DNA of 64,000 nucleotides from Noviherbaspirillum sp. L7-7A (GCF_019052805.1 NZ_JAHQRJ010000001.1:2728001-2792000), one strand, 5' to 3'; counted from the first letter of the stretch, positions 18,241 to 28,802 are shown. The notes: generated from the letters alone by a model not told the origin. Numbers and translations are program-made.

Positions 18241-21200
18241 TCAGTACTCCACCGCCGCGCTGCGCGCGCCCAGCCGGTCAAACAGCGACTGCTTCAGGGC
18301 ATCGGCCGGCGCCACCCGCCACTCATCCGGCCACTGCACCTCGCAATCGATGCCGTGCCGGGTATAGCGCATCGCCAGCGGCAGGCCCTGCTCCGAGCGG
18401 AACTGCGACAGGATGGCCTTGATCTGCGCCGGGTCGGTGCTGTCGGTCATGGAGAACGCAAACTTCTTGCCGAACTGGATGCGCGCGGTGGCGATGTCCA
18501 TCGCCTTTTCCGCGGTGATGCGCAGGCCGCCGGAGAAGCGGTCTTCCGATACCTTGCCCTGCACCGCCAGGAACTCGTCTTCCTTGAAGAGGTGCCGGTT
18601 GGCGTCGAACACTTCGTTGTAGACCGTGACCTCCACCGCCGCGCTGCCATCGTCAAGCAGCACGATGACCATCTTGCCACGCTGCGTCATCTGCACCCGC
18701 AGGCCGGCGATGATGCCGGCCATCAGCCGCGGCTCGCGCGATGGCGACAGGTCGGACAGCCGGGTGCGGGCAAACTTGCGCGCCTCCTCGGCATAGGCAT
18801 TGAACAGGTGGCCCGACAGGTAAAAGCCGAGCGCGGTCTTTTCCTCGGTCAGCTTCTGCTTCTCGCTCCAGGGCGGCGCCTTCACATACTCGGGCGGGGC
18901 TACCATGTCGCTGTGGTCGCCGCCAAACAGGCTGACCTGGTTGGCCGAGGCTTCGGCCTGTTCCGCGCATTCCATGGCAAAGCCGACCGAGGCCAACAGG
19001 ATGCCGCGATCGACCTCGAAGCTGTCGAAGGCGCCGGCGCGGATCAGCGACTCAATGGTGCGGCGGTTGATCTGCTTCTTGTCAACCCGCTTGCAGAAGT
19101 CGAACAGGTCGGCGAAGGGGCCGTCGCGGCGGGCCGCGAGGATGGCCTCGATCGCGCCCTGGCCCGAGCCCTTGACCGCGCCCAAGCCATAGCGAATCTC
19201 CCTGACCTTCTTCTTGCTCACGCTGGGCGGCTCGCCAACCGGCATGAAGCGGTAGTCAGACTGGTTGATATCGGGCGGCAGCAGCGTCAGGCCGCAGATG
19301 TCCACCGCGTCTTCCACCAGGATCTTGATCTTGTCGGTGTCATCCATGGCCAGCGACAAGTTGGCGGCCATGAAGGCGGCCGGATGATGGGCCTTTAAAT
19401 AGGCGGTGTAGTACGACAGCAGCGCGTAGGCGGCTGCGTGGGACTTGTTGAAGCCGTAGCCGGCGAACTTCTCCATCAGGTCGAAGATCTCGTCGGCCTT
19501 TTCCTGGGACAGGCCGTTCCTGGCCGCGCCCTCGCGGAAGATCTGGCGATGCTGCGCCATTTCCTCGGCCTTCTTCTTGCCCATCGCGCGACGCAGCAAG
19601 TCCGCGCCGCCGAGCGAATACCCGCCGATCACCTGGGCCATCTGCATTACCTGCTCCTGATACACCATGATGCCGTAGGTCTCGGACAGGATGCCTTCGG
19701 TACGCGGGTCGGGATAGTCGAAGCGCTCGCCGTGCTTCCTCTTGCAGAAGTCCGGGATCAGGTCCATCGGGCCGGGCCGGTACAGCGCCACCAGCGCGAT
19801 GATGTCCTCGAAGCGGTCGGGCCTTGCATCCTTCAGCATGCCCTGCATGCCGCGGCTTTCAAGCTGGAACACGGCCACCGTTTTGGCCTTGGTCAGCAGC
19901 TCGTAGGAAGCGCGGTCGTTCAGCGGCAGCTTGTCCAGGCTGAACTCGGCCATCGCCGGGTCCAGCTGGCGGATGTAGCGCACCGCGCGGTCGAGGATGG
20001 TCAGCGTGGTCAGGCCCAGGAAGTCGAACTTCACCAGGCCCACGGCTTCCACGTCGTCCTTGTCGTACTGCGACACCACGCCGGCGTCGCCTCCCTGGGT
20101 GTAGAGCGGGCAGAAATCGGTCAGCTTGCCGGGCGCGATCAGCACGCCGCCGGCATGCATGCCGATGTTGCGGGCGATGCCTTCCACCTGCTGCGCCAGG
20201 TCCAGCAGCTGCTTGACCTCCTCTTCCTTCTCCATCCGCTCCTTCAGGAGCGGCTCTTCCTCGATGGCGTCGGCGATGGTGACGAGCTTGCCGGGCTTGA
20301 ACGGGATCAGCTTGGAGATGCCATCGCAGAAGTTGTAGCCCATGTCGAGCACGCGGCCGACGTCGCGCACGGCGCCCTTGGCGGCCATGGTGCCGAAGGT
20401 GGCGATCTGCGACACCGCCTCGCGGCCGTAGCGATCCTTCACGTACTGGATCACGCGGTCGCGGCCTTCCTGGCAGAAGTCGATATCGAAGTCGGGCATC
20501 GATACCCGTTCCGGATTCAGGAAGCGCTCGAACAGCAGGTTGTAGGCCAGCGGGTCGAGGTCGGTAATGGATAGCGCATAAGCCACCAGCGAACCGGCGC
20601 CCGAACCACGGCCCGGCCCCACCGGCACGCCATTGTTCTTGGCCCACTGGATGAAGTCGGCCACGATCAGGAAGTAGCCGGGAAAGCCCATCTTGATGAT
20701 GGTGTCGGTCTCGAACTTCAGGCGCTCTTCATAACGCGGCCGCTTCTGCTCGCGCACCGCCTCGTCGGGGAACAGATGCAGCAGGCGCTCTTCCAATCCG
20801 CGCCTGGCCTCGGCCACCAGGAAGTCGTCGATGGTCATGCCGTCCGGCGTCGGGAAGTTGGGCAGCTTGGGCTTGCCCAGTTCCAGCACCAGGTTGCAGC
20901 GGCGCGCGATCTCGACACTGTTGGCCAGTGCGCCCGGCAGGTCGGCGAACAGCTCTGCCATCTCGGCCTGGGTCTTGAAGGCCTGCTGCTCGTTGAAGCG
21001 CTTGGGGCGACGCGGATTGGCCAGGATCTCGCCTTCGGCGATGCAGGTGCGCGCTTCATGCGCGACGAATTCCTCGGCCGACAGGAACTGCACCGGATGG
21101 GTGGCAACCACCGGCAGTTGCAGCCTGGCCGCCAATGCCACCGACTGCCGGACCTGCTGCTCCATGTTGGGCTGGCCGGCGCGCTGTATCTCGATATAGA

Positions 21201-21699
21201 AATGGCCGGGGAAAGCGGCTGCCCAGCGCTGTGCGCAACGCTCGGCCAGTTGCGGATTGCCGCGCTCGAAGGCGCAGCCGATGTCGCCGAAGTGGGCGCC
21301 CGACAGCGCGATCAGTCCACCTGGCGCCAGCGCCTCCAGCCATTCGCCGCGGATCTCGGCGCGGCCGCGGTAGAGGTTGGTCAGCCAGGCCTTGGACAGC
21401 AGCTCGCACAGCTGCAGGTAGCCGTCCCGGTTCTTGACCAGCAGCAGCAGGCGCGACGGCTTTTCGCGGTCGTCATTGTTGGTGATCCACACATCGCAAC
21501 CGGCAATGGGCTTGATGCCCTTGCCGCGCGCGGCCTTGTAGAACTTGACCATGCCAAACAGGTTGGCGAGGTCGGTGATGGCAAGTGCGGGTTGCGCGTC
21601 TTTCGCTGCCGCCTTCACCACGTCGTCGATGCGGACAAGGCCGTCGGCGATGGAGAATTCGGAATGGAGGCGAAGATGGATGAATTGCGGGGAGGTCAT
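18241..21699 (-). CDS. dnaE: DNA polymerase III subunit alpha
   Basis: 1152 residues, the replicative polymerase catalytic subunit. The N-terminal PHP domain begins HLRLHSEFSIADG. The palm has GPGRGSGAGSLVAYAL and the catalytic aspartates in PDFDIDF near residue 400. FNKSHAAAYALLSYYTAYLK marks the fingers side. A helix-hairpin-helix region and an OB fold (MAGIIAGLRVQMTQRGKMV) lie near the C-terminus. Length and order match DnaE1, not the shorter ImuC/DnaE2 type. It is transcribed alone and diverges from trhO. Confidence 0.98.
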   Translation of the reverse strand: MTSPQFIHLRLHSEFSIADGLVRIDDVVKAAAKDAQPALAITDLANLFGMVKFYKAARGKGIKPIAGCDVWITNNDDREKPSRLLLLVKNRDGYLQLCELLSKAWLTNLYRGRAEIRGEWLEALAPGGLIALSGAHFGDIGCAFERGNPQLAERCAQRWAAAFPGHFYIEIQRAGQPNMEQQVRQSVALAARLQLPVVATHPVQFLSAEEFVAHEARTCIAEGEILANPRRPKRFNEQQAFKTQAEMAELFADLPGALANSVEIARRCNLVLELGKPKLPNFPTPDGMTIDDFLVAEARRGLEERLLHLFPDEAVREQKRPRYEERLKFETDTIIKMGFPGYFLIVADFIQWAKNNGVPVGPGRGSGAGSLVAYALSITDLDPLAYNLLFERFLNPERVSMPDFDIDFCQEGRDRVIQYVKDRYGREAVSQIATFGTMAAKGAVRDVGRVLDMGYNFCDGISKLIPFKPGKLVTIADAIEEEPLLKERMEKEEEVKQLLDLAQQVEGIARNIGMHAGGVLIAPGKLTDFCPLYTQGGDAGVVSQYDKDDVEAVGLVKFDFLGLTTLTILDRAVRYIRQLDPAMAEFSLDKLPLNDRASYELLTKAKTVAVFQLESRGMQGMLKDARPDRFEDIIALVALYRPGPMDLIPDFCKRKHGERFDYPDPRTEGILSETYGIMVYQEQVMQMAQVIGGYSLGGADLLRRAMGKKKAEEMAQHRQIFREGAARNGLSQEKADEIFDLMEKFAGYGFNKSHAAAYALLSYYTAYLKAHHPAAFMAANLSLAMDDTDKIKILVEDAVDICGLTLLPPDINQSDYRFMPVGEPPSVSKKKVREIRYGLGAVKGSGQGAIEAILAARRDGPFADLFDFCKRVDKKQINRRTIESLIRAGAFDSFEVDRGILLASVGFAMECAEQAEASANQVSLFGGDHSDMVAPPEYVKAPPWSEKQKLTEEKTALGFYLSGHLFNAYAEEARKFARTRLSDLSPSREPRLMAGIIAGLRVQMTQRGKMVIVLLDDGSAAVEVTVYNEVFDANRHLFKEDEFLAVQGKVSEDRFSGGLRITAEKAMDIATARIQFGKKFAFSMTDSTDPAQIKAILSQFRSEQGLPLAMRYTRHGIDCEVQWPDEWRVAPADALKQSLFDRLGARSAAVEY

Positions 21700-21742
21700 C
21701 CGGCTATTTTACCCGCAGCCCTGTCCGCGCCAAACCGGGTTT

Positions 21743-21773
21743 TTGGCGCGCACGCCACACCGCGGTTTATAAT
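21743..21773 (+). promoter_or_regulatory. Probable promoter of trhO
   Basis: A perfect -10 box TATAAT at 21768-21773; the best -35 is TTGGCG at 21743-21748 with a long 19-nt spacer. The start codon follows 31 nt after the -10 box. Confidence 0.5.
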
Positions 21774-21804
21774 GCCGACGAATCAATGACTTACCTTATC
21801 TGGC

Positions 21805-22689
21805 ATGCAACCCTCCTCACCATTCGTCAACATCGCCGCCTACAAATTCATCACCTTCGACGACACCGTTGAAAAACGGCCCGCGTTCCAGGCCGTCTGC
21901 GCCGAGCTGGGCCTGATGGGCACCATCCTGCTGAGCCCGGAAGGCATCAACCTGTTCCTGGCCGGCAGCCGCGACGGCATCGACCGCTTCCTGCAATGGC
22001 TGCGCGCCGACGCCCGCTTCGCCGACCTAGAAGTCAAGGAAAGCTATTCCGACGAGCAGCCGTTCAAGCGCATGCTGGTCAAGTTGAAGCGCGAAATCAT
22101 CACGATGAAGCACCCGCTGATCAAGCCCGAGCTGGGCCGCGCGCCGGCCGTGACGGCGCCGGACCTCAAGCGCTGGCTGGACCAGGGCCATGACGATGAA
22201 GGCCGGCCGGTGGTAATGATGGACACCCGCAATGCCTTCGAAGTCGATGTCGGCACCTTCAACGACACCCTGGATTACCGCATCGAGAAGTTCAGCGAGT
22301 TTCCAGACGTGGTGGCGCGGCATCGCGATGAACTGGCCGGCAAGACCGTGGTGACCTTCTGCACCGGCGGCATACGCTGCGAGAAGGCGGCGATCCACAT
22401 GCAGAACATCGGCTACGACCATGTCTACCAATTGGAGGGCGGCATCCTGAAGTATTTCGAGGAAGTGGGCGGCGACCACTACACCGGCGACTGCTTCGTC
22501 TTCGACCGCCGCACCGCGTTGAACCCGAAGCTGGAAGCCACGCCTACCGTGCAGTGCTATGCCTGCCGCGCCGTGGTCACGCCGCGCGAGCAGTTGTCGC
22601 CGCTGTATGTGTATGGCGACTCCTGCCCGCATTGCGCGAAGCGGGAAAGCAAGGCCGAGACCGCCGCGGCAGGCGGCTTGGCACCCTGA
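21805..22689 (+). CDS. trhO: tRNA uridine(34) hydroxylase TrhO (rhodanese family)
   Basis: 294 residues. It catalyses oxygen-dependent 5-hydroxylation of U34 in certain tRNAs, an early step to (m)cmo5U. The N-terminal acylphosphatase-like part is followed by a rhodanese domain with catalytic Cys186 in [10 protein letters not shown]. The C-terminal tail has CYACRAVV and CPHCAKRE, a four-Cys pair typical of longer members. ATG 21805 opens the standard N-terminus. It is divergent from dnaE. Confidence 0.93.
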   Translation: MQPSSPFVNIAAYKFITFDDTVEKRPAFQAVCAELGLMGTILLSPEGINLFLAGSRDGIDRFLQWLRADARFADLEVKESYSDEQPFKRMLVKLKREIITMKHPLIKPELGRAPAVTAPDLKRWLDQGHDDEGRPVVMMDTRNAFEVDVGTFNDTLDYRIEKFSEFPDVVARHRDELAGKTVVTFCTGGIRCEKAAIHMQNIGYDHVYQLEGGILKYFEEVGGDHYTGDCFVFDRRTALNPKLEATPTVQCYACRAVVTPREQLSPLYVYGDSCPHCAKRESKAETAAAGGLAP

Positions 22690-22827
22690 AACCGCATGCC
22701 GCGCGGCACAGCGGTCAATGCGCAGCGCCGGACAGCAAGCCGGCGCCATAGCCTTTCACCGGTTTGCTCATGCGCTTGCACCGTGAAGTCGAAGCTTGCA
22801 GTAAATCAGGGGCGGCGCCCGGAGCCC

Positions 22828-22860
22828 CTAGGGTGGAATACCCCGAAGGGGCATTCCACC
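22828..22860 (-). repeat. REP-like hairpin unit 3
   Basis: CTAGG, then a 13-bp stem (22832-22844 with 22848-22860) around GAA. It is nearly identical to the reverse complement of unit 1, 5 kb away. Confidence 0.8.
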
Positions 22861-23041
22861 GAATCGTTACAACGATAGTGCAGTCGTCTTGGCGCATTTG
22901 ACATCGAAAGCAATTGCTGTCTCGCAGTGACGCCTGCCACTAGCAGTTCAACACCTTTGCACGACGCCGTTGATTAGCCAGGCGGTTCGCTACGCCAGGC
23001 GGCCCTGGCGATTGCGACCTGCTGCCTTGATCGACCGCCTC

Positions 23042-23074
23042 GTCGAATGCCCCTTCGGGGTGTTCCACCCTACG
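23042..23074 (+). repeat. REP-like hairpin unit 4
   Basis: A shorter 9-bp stem (23045-23053 with 23057-23065) around TTC, ending CACCCTACG. The outer stem pairs present in units 1 and 3 have decayed here. Confidence 0.75.
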
Positions 23075-23133
23075 ACAGGCGCTGCGCCCGATTTGCTTTA
23101 AGCATCGCCGGCATGGCGGACCAGGGACGGGCG

Positions 23134-23175
23134 TAGTGCTAGTGCTAGTGCTAGTGCTAGTGCTAGTGCTAGTGC
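23134..23175. repeat. Hexanucleotide microsatellite (TAGTGC)x7
   Basis: Seven uninterrupted copies of TAGTGC. The array starts 33 nt beyond the stop codon of the DUF971 gene (minus strand), so it lies in the 3' region of that operon. It does not lie in a reading frame I believe. Confidence 0.95.
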
Positions 23176-23207
23176 GACGGGCTGTCGCCTTCAAAGGTCA
23201 AAGGCTG

Positions 23208-23651
23208 TCAGTGCCCGCCGCAGCCATGCCCATGGCCGCCCGCCTTGGCCGGCGCCATCGCCACATCGCGACCCGCCTCGCGTCCATGCCCGGCCGCATC
23301 CAGCCGCGCCAGGTAGTCTTCCCACAGCTCGGCCTGGTTGTTGCCCAGCCAGTACAGGTATTCCCAGGAATACATGCCGGTGTTATGACCGTCATCGAAA
23401 TGCGGCTGCACCGCGTAATTGCCGACCGGCTCCAGCGCGGTCAGGTCGACATTGCGCTTGCCGGTCTGCAGGGTTTCCTGGCCGGGGCCGTGGCCACGCA
23501 CCTCGGCCGAAGGGGAATACACCCGCAGCAGTTCGAAGGGCAGCGAAAATCTGGCGCCGTCGTCAAAGGCAATATCGAGCAGACGCGACTGCCTGCGCAC
23601 TGCGATTTCGGTCGGCGTCGGCGCCGGGGGTGTCTGTTGCGAGCCAGCCAT
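23208..23651 (-). CDS. DUF971 (GBBH-like N-terminal domain) protein with His/Gly tail
   Basis: 147 residues. The DUF971 fold is recognised from LLDIAFDDGARFSLPFELLRVYSP, YAVQPHFDDGHNTGMYSWEYLYWLG-like elements. The same fold forms the N-terminal domain of gamma-butyrobetaine hydroxylases, but its role as a free protein is not settled; some are linked to Fe-S assembly. The last residues GGHGHGCGGH could bind a metal. The open frame extends 50 codons upstream, but ATG 23651 lies in the 16-nt gap after the HIT gene and begins a normal-length protein. Confidence 0.85.
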   Translation of the reverse strand: MAGSQQTPPAPTPTEIAVRRQSRLLDIAFDDGARFSLPFELLRVYSPSAEVRGHGPGQETLQTGKRNVDLTALEPVGNYAVQPHFDDGHNTGMYSWEYLYWLGNNQAELWEDYLARLDAAGHGREAGRDVAMAPAKAGGHGHGCGGH

Positions 23652-23667
23652 GTTGTCAGTCTCCAGT

Positions 23668-24093
23668 TTATTGCGCGGTCTGCCGCGCCAGCGCGGCGCG
23701 CAGTGCGTCCAGTTGCGCCTTGCGCGATGCCAGCGTGGCGGCGTCGGCGGCGCGCTGCGCATTGGCCCATACCGGCGAGGGGAAATGCACATCGTCGGCA
23801 AAGCGCGGTATCACATGCCAGTGCAGGTGCGGCGTCATGTTGCCCAGGCTGGCCAGGTTGATCTTGTCCGGGTTCATCGCCTCGCGCAGCGCGGTCTCGA
23901 CCTTCATCACCATCTGCATCATCGCGCTGCGCTCGGTCGGCGCGAGATCGGTCATTTCCTTCACATGCGTCTGCCAGATCACCCGGCAGAAGCCGGGATA
24001 CTGCGCATCGTCGACCAGCACCACCCGCAGCTGGTGGTCGCGGTACAGCTCCTCGCCGCCGCTGCCCTCGCACAGCTCGCAGGCCGCCGTCAT
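23668..24093 (-). CDS. HIT family nucleotide hydrolase/transferase
   Basis: 141 residues with the histidine triad HLHWHVIPR near residue 90, which acts on the alpha-phosphate of nucleotide substrates. An N-terminal CELC pair may bind zinc. The C-terminal third is a helical Ala/Arg-rich tail. Its ATG overlaps the stop of the 1330-residue oxidoreductase gene by 4 nt, so it is translationally coupled. The true substrate is unknown. Confidence 0.88.
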   Translation of the reverse strand: MTAACELCEGSGGEELYRDHQLRVVLVDDAQYPGFCRVIWQTHVKEMTDLAPTERSAMMQMVMKVETALREAMNPDKINLASLGNMTPHLHWHVIPRFADDVHFPSPVWANAQRAADAATLASRKAQLDALRAALARQTAQ

Positions 24094-27000
24094 ACCAGCA
24101 CCCGCTCGATGCCGCCGCTGTTGGCCCGGCCGACATAGTCTTCCAGCCAGGACGGCCCCAGCAGGTGGCGCGCCATCTCGACCACGATGTAGTCAGCGGT
24201 GGTGCCGGCATCCTCGTTGTAGCGCGACAGGCCCTGCAGGCAGGACGGGCAGGACGTCAGCACCTTGACGTCGCCGGCGAAACCGTCAGCCCGCACCTTG
24301 GCCACGCCCTTCTCCATCTCGGTCTCCTTGCGGAAGCGGATCTGGGTCGAGATATCCGGCCGCGACACGGCCAGCGTGCCGGACTCGCCGCAGCAGCGAT
24401 CGTTCTTCTCGATCTTCTGCGCATCCGCCGTGGTGATCAGGGAATTGACGGTCTTGAGCGGGTCCTGCAGCTTCATCGGCGTATGGCAGGGGTCGTGATA
24501 CATGTAGCGCACGCCATTGACGCCTTCGAGCTTGACGCCCTTTTCCATCAGGTATTCATGGATGTCGACGATGCGGCAGCCGGGGAAGATCTTCTCGAAT
24601 TCATAGCCCTGCAGCTGGTCGTAGCAGGTGCCGCAGGACACGATCACGGTCTTGATGTCGAGGTAGTTCAGCGTGTTGGCCATGCGGTGGAACAGCACCC
24701 GGTTGTCGGTGATGATCTTTTCCGCCTTGTCGTAATCGCCCGAGCCGCGCTGCGGATAGCCGCAGCACAAATAGCCCGGCGGCAGCACGGTCTGCACGCC
24801 GACATTCCACAGCATCGCCTGGGTTGCCAGCCCCACCTGCGAGAACAGCCGCTCCGAGCCGCAGCCGGGGAAGTAGAACACGGCCTCGGTATCGGCGCTG
24901 GTGGTCTTGGGGTCGCGGATGATGGGAACGATCTTGTCGTCCTCGATATCGAGCAGCGCCCGCGCGGTTTTCTTGGGCAGGTTGCCCGGCATCTTCTTGT
25001 TGATGAAGTGGATCACCTGCTCGCGCACCGGCGGCTTGCCATGCGTGGCCGGCGGCGCCTTGGTCTGCTTCTTCGCCAGCTTCTTGAGCACTTCATTGCC
25101 CAGGCGCTGCGCCTTGTAGCCCCAGCCCATCATCACCTGCCGGGTGGCGTTGATGGTGGCCGAATCGGTGGCGTTGAGGAAGAACATCGAGGCCGCGGTG
25201 CCCGGGTTGAAAGACTTCTTGTCCATCTTGCGCAGGAGGTTGCGCATGTTCATCGACACGTCGCCGAAGTCGATATTGACCGGGCAAGGCGTGACGCACT
25301 TGTGGCATACCGTGCAGTGGTCGGCCACGTCCTCGAACTCTTCCCAGTGCTTGATCGACACGCCGCGCCGCGTCTGCTCTTCATACAGGAAGGCTTCCAC
25401 CAGCAGCGATGTGGCGAGGATCTTGTTGCGCGGCGAGTACAGCAGGTTGGCGCGCGGCACATGGGTGGCGCATACCGGCTTGCACTTGCCGCAGCGCAGG
25501 CAGTCCTTGACGCTGTTGGCGATGGCGCCGATGTCGCTCTGCTGCATGATCAGCGACTCATGGCCCATCAGGCCGAACGACGGCGTATAGGCATTGCGCA
25601 GGTCCGAATGCATGTTCGGGTCGTTCAGCAGCTTGCCCTTGTTGAAGCGGCCTTCCGGATCGACCCGGCGCTTGTATTCGCGGAACTCGACGATCTCGTC
25701 CTCGGTCAGGAATTCCAGCTTGGTGATGCCGATGCCATGCTCGCCGGAGATCACGCCGTTGAGCGAGCGCGCCAGCGTCATGATGCGCGCCACCGCCGCA
25801 TGGGCGTCCTGCAGCATCTCGTAGTGGTCGGAATTGACCGGCAGGTTGGTATGCACATTGCCGTCGCCGGCATGCATGTGCAGCGCGACGAACACGCGGC
25901 CGCGCAGCACCTTCTTGTGGATCGCGGTGCATTCATCGAGGATGGGCTTGAAGGCGCCGCCGTTGAAGATCTGGCGCAGGCCGGCGCGCACTTCGCTCTT
26001 CCACGACACCCGCACCGTGCGGTCCTGGGTGACATCGAAGACGGTCGCCTCCGGCTGCTGCGCCAGGCGCTCGTCGAAGGCGGCCGACAGCTTGTCCAGG
26101 CCCAGCACCGCAAGGTCGGCCTTGGCCGCGGCCAGCGGCTTGTCCATGTTGGCCAGCAGGTAGGTCCAGCGCGCATGCACGCCGGCCAGCAGCTGCTCGG
26201 CCTGGCTGACCCGGTCTTCCAGCAGCTCGGCCGGCGGAATGCCGCTGCCTTCGGCGTCGTCGCTCTTGCCCAGCGGCAGATTGCCCTTGGCAAAGAAGGC
26301 GCGCAGTTCGTCGACCAGCTGCAGCTTGTTCTTGATCGACAGCTCGATGTTGATGCGCTCGATGCCGTCGGTGTACTCGCCCATGCGGTTCAGCGGGATC
26401 ACCACGTCCTCGTTGATCTTGAAGGCGTTGGTGTGCTTGGCGATCGCCGCGGTGCGGGCGCGGTCCAGCCAGAATTTCTTCCGTGTTTCCGGGCTGACCG
26501 CGACAAAGCCTTCGCCGACGCGGGTATTGGCGATGCGCACCACTTCCGAGGCCGCGCGGGCTACCGCGTCCTCATCGTCGCCGACGATGTCGCCAAACAG
26601 CGCCATCTTGGGCAGCACGCCGCGCTTGGACTTGGTGGCATAGCCGACCGCGCGCAGGTAGCGCTCGTCCAGGTGCTCCAGGCCGGCCAGGATGGCGCCG
26701 CCCTTGGCGGTTTCGCTGTCGAGGTAGTCCTTGATCTCGACGATCGAAGGAATCGCGTCGCGCGCCTGGCCGAAGAATTCCAGGCAGACGGTGCGGGCAT
26801 GTTTCGGCATGCGGTGCAGGATCCAGCGCGCCGACGTGATCAGGCCGTCGCAGCCTTCCTTCTGGATGCCGGGCAGGCCGGAGAGGAACTTGTCGGTCAC
26901 GTCCTTGCCCAGGCCTTCCTTCCTGAACACCTTGCCCGCCACCTCGATCACTTCCGAGCGGAACGGCTGGTTGCTGCGGCCGCGCGCGGCCGGCTTGGTC

Positions 27001-28082
27001 CATTCCAGCCTGAACTTGACCACCGGCGCGTCGTGGATCTTGCCGAGGTTGTGCTCCAGGCGGGTGACTTCCAGCCAGTCGCCGTTCGGGTCGACCATGC
27101 GCCAGCTCGCCAGGTTGTCCAGCGCGGTGCCCCACAGCACGGCCTTCTTGCCGCCGGCATTCATCGCGATATTGCCGCCGATGCAGGATGCCTCGGCCGA
27201 GGTCGGGTCGACCGCGAACACCAGGCCGGCCTTGTCGGCCGCGTCGGACACCCGCTTGGTGACCACGCCGGCGCCGGTGTAGATGGTGGCGTACTCGCGG
27301 TCCACGCCAGGCAGTATCATCATTTCGACTTCGCCCAGCTGCTCCAGCTTCTCGGTATTGATCACGGCCGACATGGGCGTCAGCGGAATCGCGCCGCCGG
27401 TATAGCCGGTGCCGCCTCCGCGCGGGATGATGGTCAGCCCGAGTTCGATGCAGCCCTTGACCAGGCCGGCCATTTCCTCTTCGCTGTCGGGCGTGAGCAC
27501 CAGGAAGGGGTATTCCACGCGCCAGTCGGTGGCGTCGGTGACATGCGACACCCGCGACAGGCCGTCGAACTTGATGTTGTCCTTTTCGGTGTAGCGGCCC
27601 AGCACCTTCACCGCACGCTTGCGCAGGTCGTAAGTCTGGCGGAATTCCTCGCCGAAGTCGGCCACGGCCTTCCTGGCTGCCCTGAGCAGGGTTTCCACGC
27701 TGTCGCTGCGCTGCTGCGCATCCATGTCCGCGCCGTCGCCGCCGTCGGCAGCGAGACGGCGCTTGTCGACTTCGCCCAGCCTGTGGTTCAGGGCGTCGAT
27801 CAGGGCCTGGCGCCGCTTCGGGTTGTCCAGCAGGTCGTCCTGGAGATAGGGATTGCGCCGCACTACCCAGATGTCGCCCAGCACTTCGTAGAGCATGCGC
27901 GCCGAGCGGCCGGTCTGGCGCGCGCCGCGCAGCGCGTCCAGCAGGCGCCAGGACTCTTCTCCCAGCAGGCGGATCACGATTTCGCGGTCGGAAAACGAAG
28001 TGTAGTTATAGGGAATTTCGCGCAGCCGGGTCGGGGCCGGCACGTCGGACAGTAAAGCCTGGATTTGAGCTGGAGCGTTCAT
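24090..28082 (-). CDS. Large FAD/Fe-S oxidoreductase (DUF3683 - FAD oxidase - 4Fe-4S - CCG)
   Basis: 1330 residues, a fusion of parts that are separate subunits in glycolate or D-lactate oxidases. Order: an N-terminal DUF3683 (about 1-150, [17 protein letters not shown]); an FAD-binding domain ([20 protein letters not shown]); an FAD-oxidase C-terminal domain with [15 protein letters not shown]; two ferredoxin motifs ([11 protein letters not shown] and [12 protein letters not shown]); and a C-terminal pair of CCG domains ([28 protein letters not shown]). It probably oxidises a 2-hydroxyacid at the cytoplasmic membrane; the substrate is not evident. It leads the operon with HIT and DUF971 genes. 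Confidence 0.9.
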   Translation of the reverse strand: MNAPAQIQALLSDVPAPTRLREIPYNYTSFSDREIVIRLLGEESWRLLDALRGARQTGRSARMLYEVLGDIWVVRRNPYLQDDLLDNPKRRQALIDALNHRLGEVDKRRLAADGGDGADMDAQQRSDSVETLLRAARKAVADFGEEFRQTYDLRKRAVKVLGRYTEKDNIKFDGLSRVSHVTDATDWRVEYPFLVLTPDSEEEMAGLVKGCIELGLTIIPRGGGTGYTGGAIPLTPMSAVINTEKLEQLGEVEMMILPGVDREYATIYTGAGVVTKRVSDAADKAGLVFAVDPTSAEASCIGGNIAMNAGGKKAVLWGTALDNLASWRMVDPNGDWLEVTRLEHNLGKIHDAPVVKFRLEWTKPAARGRSNQPFRSEVIEVAGKVFRKEGLGKDVTDKFLSGLPGIQKEGCDGLITSARWILHRMPKHARTVCLEFFGQARDAIPSIVEIKDYLDSETAKGGAILAGLEHLDERYLRAVGYATKSKRGVLPKMALFGDIVGDDEDAVARAASEVVRIANTRVGEGFVAVSPETRKKFWLDRARTAAIAKHTNAFKINEDVVIPLNRMGEYTDGIERINIELSIKNKLQLVDELRAFFAKGNLPLGKSDDAEGSGIPPAELLEDRVSQAEQLLAGVHARWTYLLANMDKPLAAAKADLAVLGLDKLSAAFDERLAQQPEATVFDVTQDRTVRVSWKSEVRAGLRQIFNGGAFKPILDECTAIHKKVLRGRVFVALHMHAGDGNVHTNLPVNSDHYEMLQDAHAAVARIMTLARSLNGVISGEHGIGITKLEFLTEDEIVEFREYKRRVDPEGRFNKGKLLNDPNMHSDLRNAYTPSFGLMGHESLIMQQSDIGAIANSVKDCLRCGKCKPVCATHVPRANLLYSPRNKILATSLLVEAFLYEEQTRRGVSIKHWEEFEDVADHCTVCHKCVTPCPVNIDFGDVSMNMRNLLRKMDKKSFNPGTAASMFFLNATDSATINATRQVMMGWGYKAQRLGNEVLKKLAKKQTKAPPATHGKPPVREQVIHFINKKMPGNLPKKTARALLDIEDDKIVPIIRDPKTTSADTEAVFYFPGCGSERLFSQVGLATQAMLWNVGVQTVLPPGYLCCGYPQRGSGDYDKAEKIITDNRVLFHRMANTLNYLDIKTVIVSCGTCYDQLQGYEFEKIFPGCRIVDIHEYLMEKGVKLEGVNGVRYMYHDPCHTPMKLQDPLKTVNSLITTADAQKIEKNDRCCGESGTLAVSRPDISTQIRFRKETEMEKGVAKVRADGFAGDVKVLTSCPSCLQGLSRYNEDAGTTADYIVVEMARHLLGPSWLEDYVGRANSGGIERVLV

Positions 28083-28217
28083 CAGAGGGGAATTGGGGAG
28101 GGACTGACGCTAAACGAGCATTCTAGCGTATTGCGCCGCATCAGGCAGGCGGCATCGCCATTCGGAAATCGCCCGATCAGCTGCTTCAGCCGGGCGCCGC
28201 CGCAGCGGAAAGACCCG

Positions 28218-28706
28218 TCAGAACAGTTCCGCGATGCGCCGCCAGACGCCGTCCGGCACATACAGCAGCGCGACCGTCATCATGAGATAGCGCAGGAACT
28301 TGCCGATGGCCATATAGCCCACGCTGGGCCAGAACGGCAGGCGTAGCCAGCCGGCCACGGTGCAGATCGGGTCGCCCACGCCGGGCAGCCAGGACAGCAG
28401 CAGGGTCTTGGCGCCATAGCGCTCCAGCCAGTGAAACCAGCGGGTCTTGCGCTCATGGGCGAATACCTGCTTGGCGCCATAGCCGAGCGCGTAATTGAGG
28501 ATGCCGCCCAGCGTGTTGCCGACGGTGCCAACCAGGATCGCCGGCCAGAACATCGCGGCATTGGCCTTGACCACCGCAAACACCGCCGGCTCCGAGCCCA
28601 TCGGCACCAGCGTCGCCGACACCAGGCTGATGAAGAACACCGAGGTCAGGCCCACGGCCGGCGCAGCCAGCACGTTGAGCAGCCATTCGATTGCGGAAAG
28701 TATCAT
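28218..28706 (-). CDS. YqaA/DedA-like small inner-membrane protein
   Basis: 162 residues with about four hydrophobic segments. Family-like motifs are SATLVPMGSEPAVFAVV, GNTLGGILNYALGYG and LLSWLPGVGDPICTVAGWLR. YqaA proteins belong to the SNARE-associated/DedA superfamily of proposed lipid transporters; the exact role is unknown. The frame runs 62 codons further upstream, but that part is Arg/His-rich and overlaps the ilvA upstream region, so ATG 28706 is chosen. Confidence 0.85.
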   Translation of the reverse strand: MILSAIEWLLNVLAAPAVGLTSVFFISLVSATLVPMGSEPAVFAVVKANAAMFWPAILVGTVGNTLGGILNYALGYGAKQVFAHERKTRWFHWLERYGAKTLLLSWLPGVGDPICTVAGWLRLPFWPSVGYMAIGKFLRYLMMTVALLYVPDGVWRRIAELF

Positions 28707-28796
28707 GCGAAGTCGGACCCGCCTTTTTTGGTTGAACTTGTCATCGATGCGGCGCCGGCCGGTGCCGGGGAACGGGTTCCGCCGAGGGGCGTCCAT

Positions 28797-28802
28797 TATA
28801 AT
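28797..28802 (+). promoter_or_regulatory. Likely -10 box of ilvA
   Basis: Perfect TATAAT, 83 nt upstream of the ilvA start and inside the divergent spacer with the YqaA gene. No good -35 hexamer is visible at 16-18 nt, so the promoter may need an activator. Confidence 0.45.

Larger units (their letters stand above)
22690..23207. other. 518-nt repeat-bearing spacer
   Basis: No protein gene supported. It holds REP-like units 3 and 4, oriented with their GGG/CCC ends outward and 181 nt apart, and the TAGTGC hexanucleotide array next to the downstream minus-strand gene. Confidence 0.6.

Noticed and set aside
24165-28055. Plus-strand frame of ~1300 codons
   Set aside because: Shadow of the FAD/Fe-S oxidoreductase; composition is nonsensical (His/Gln/Ala-rich) and there are no motifs.
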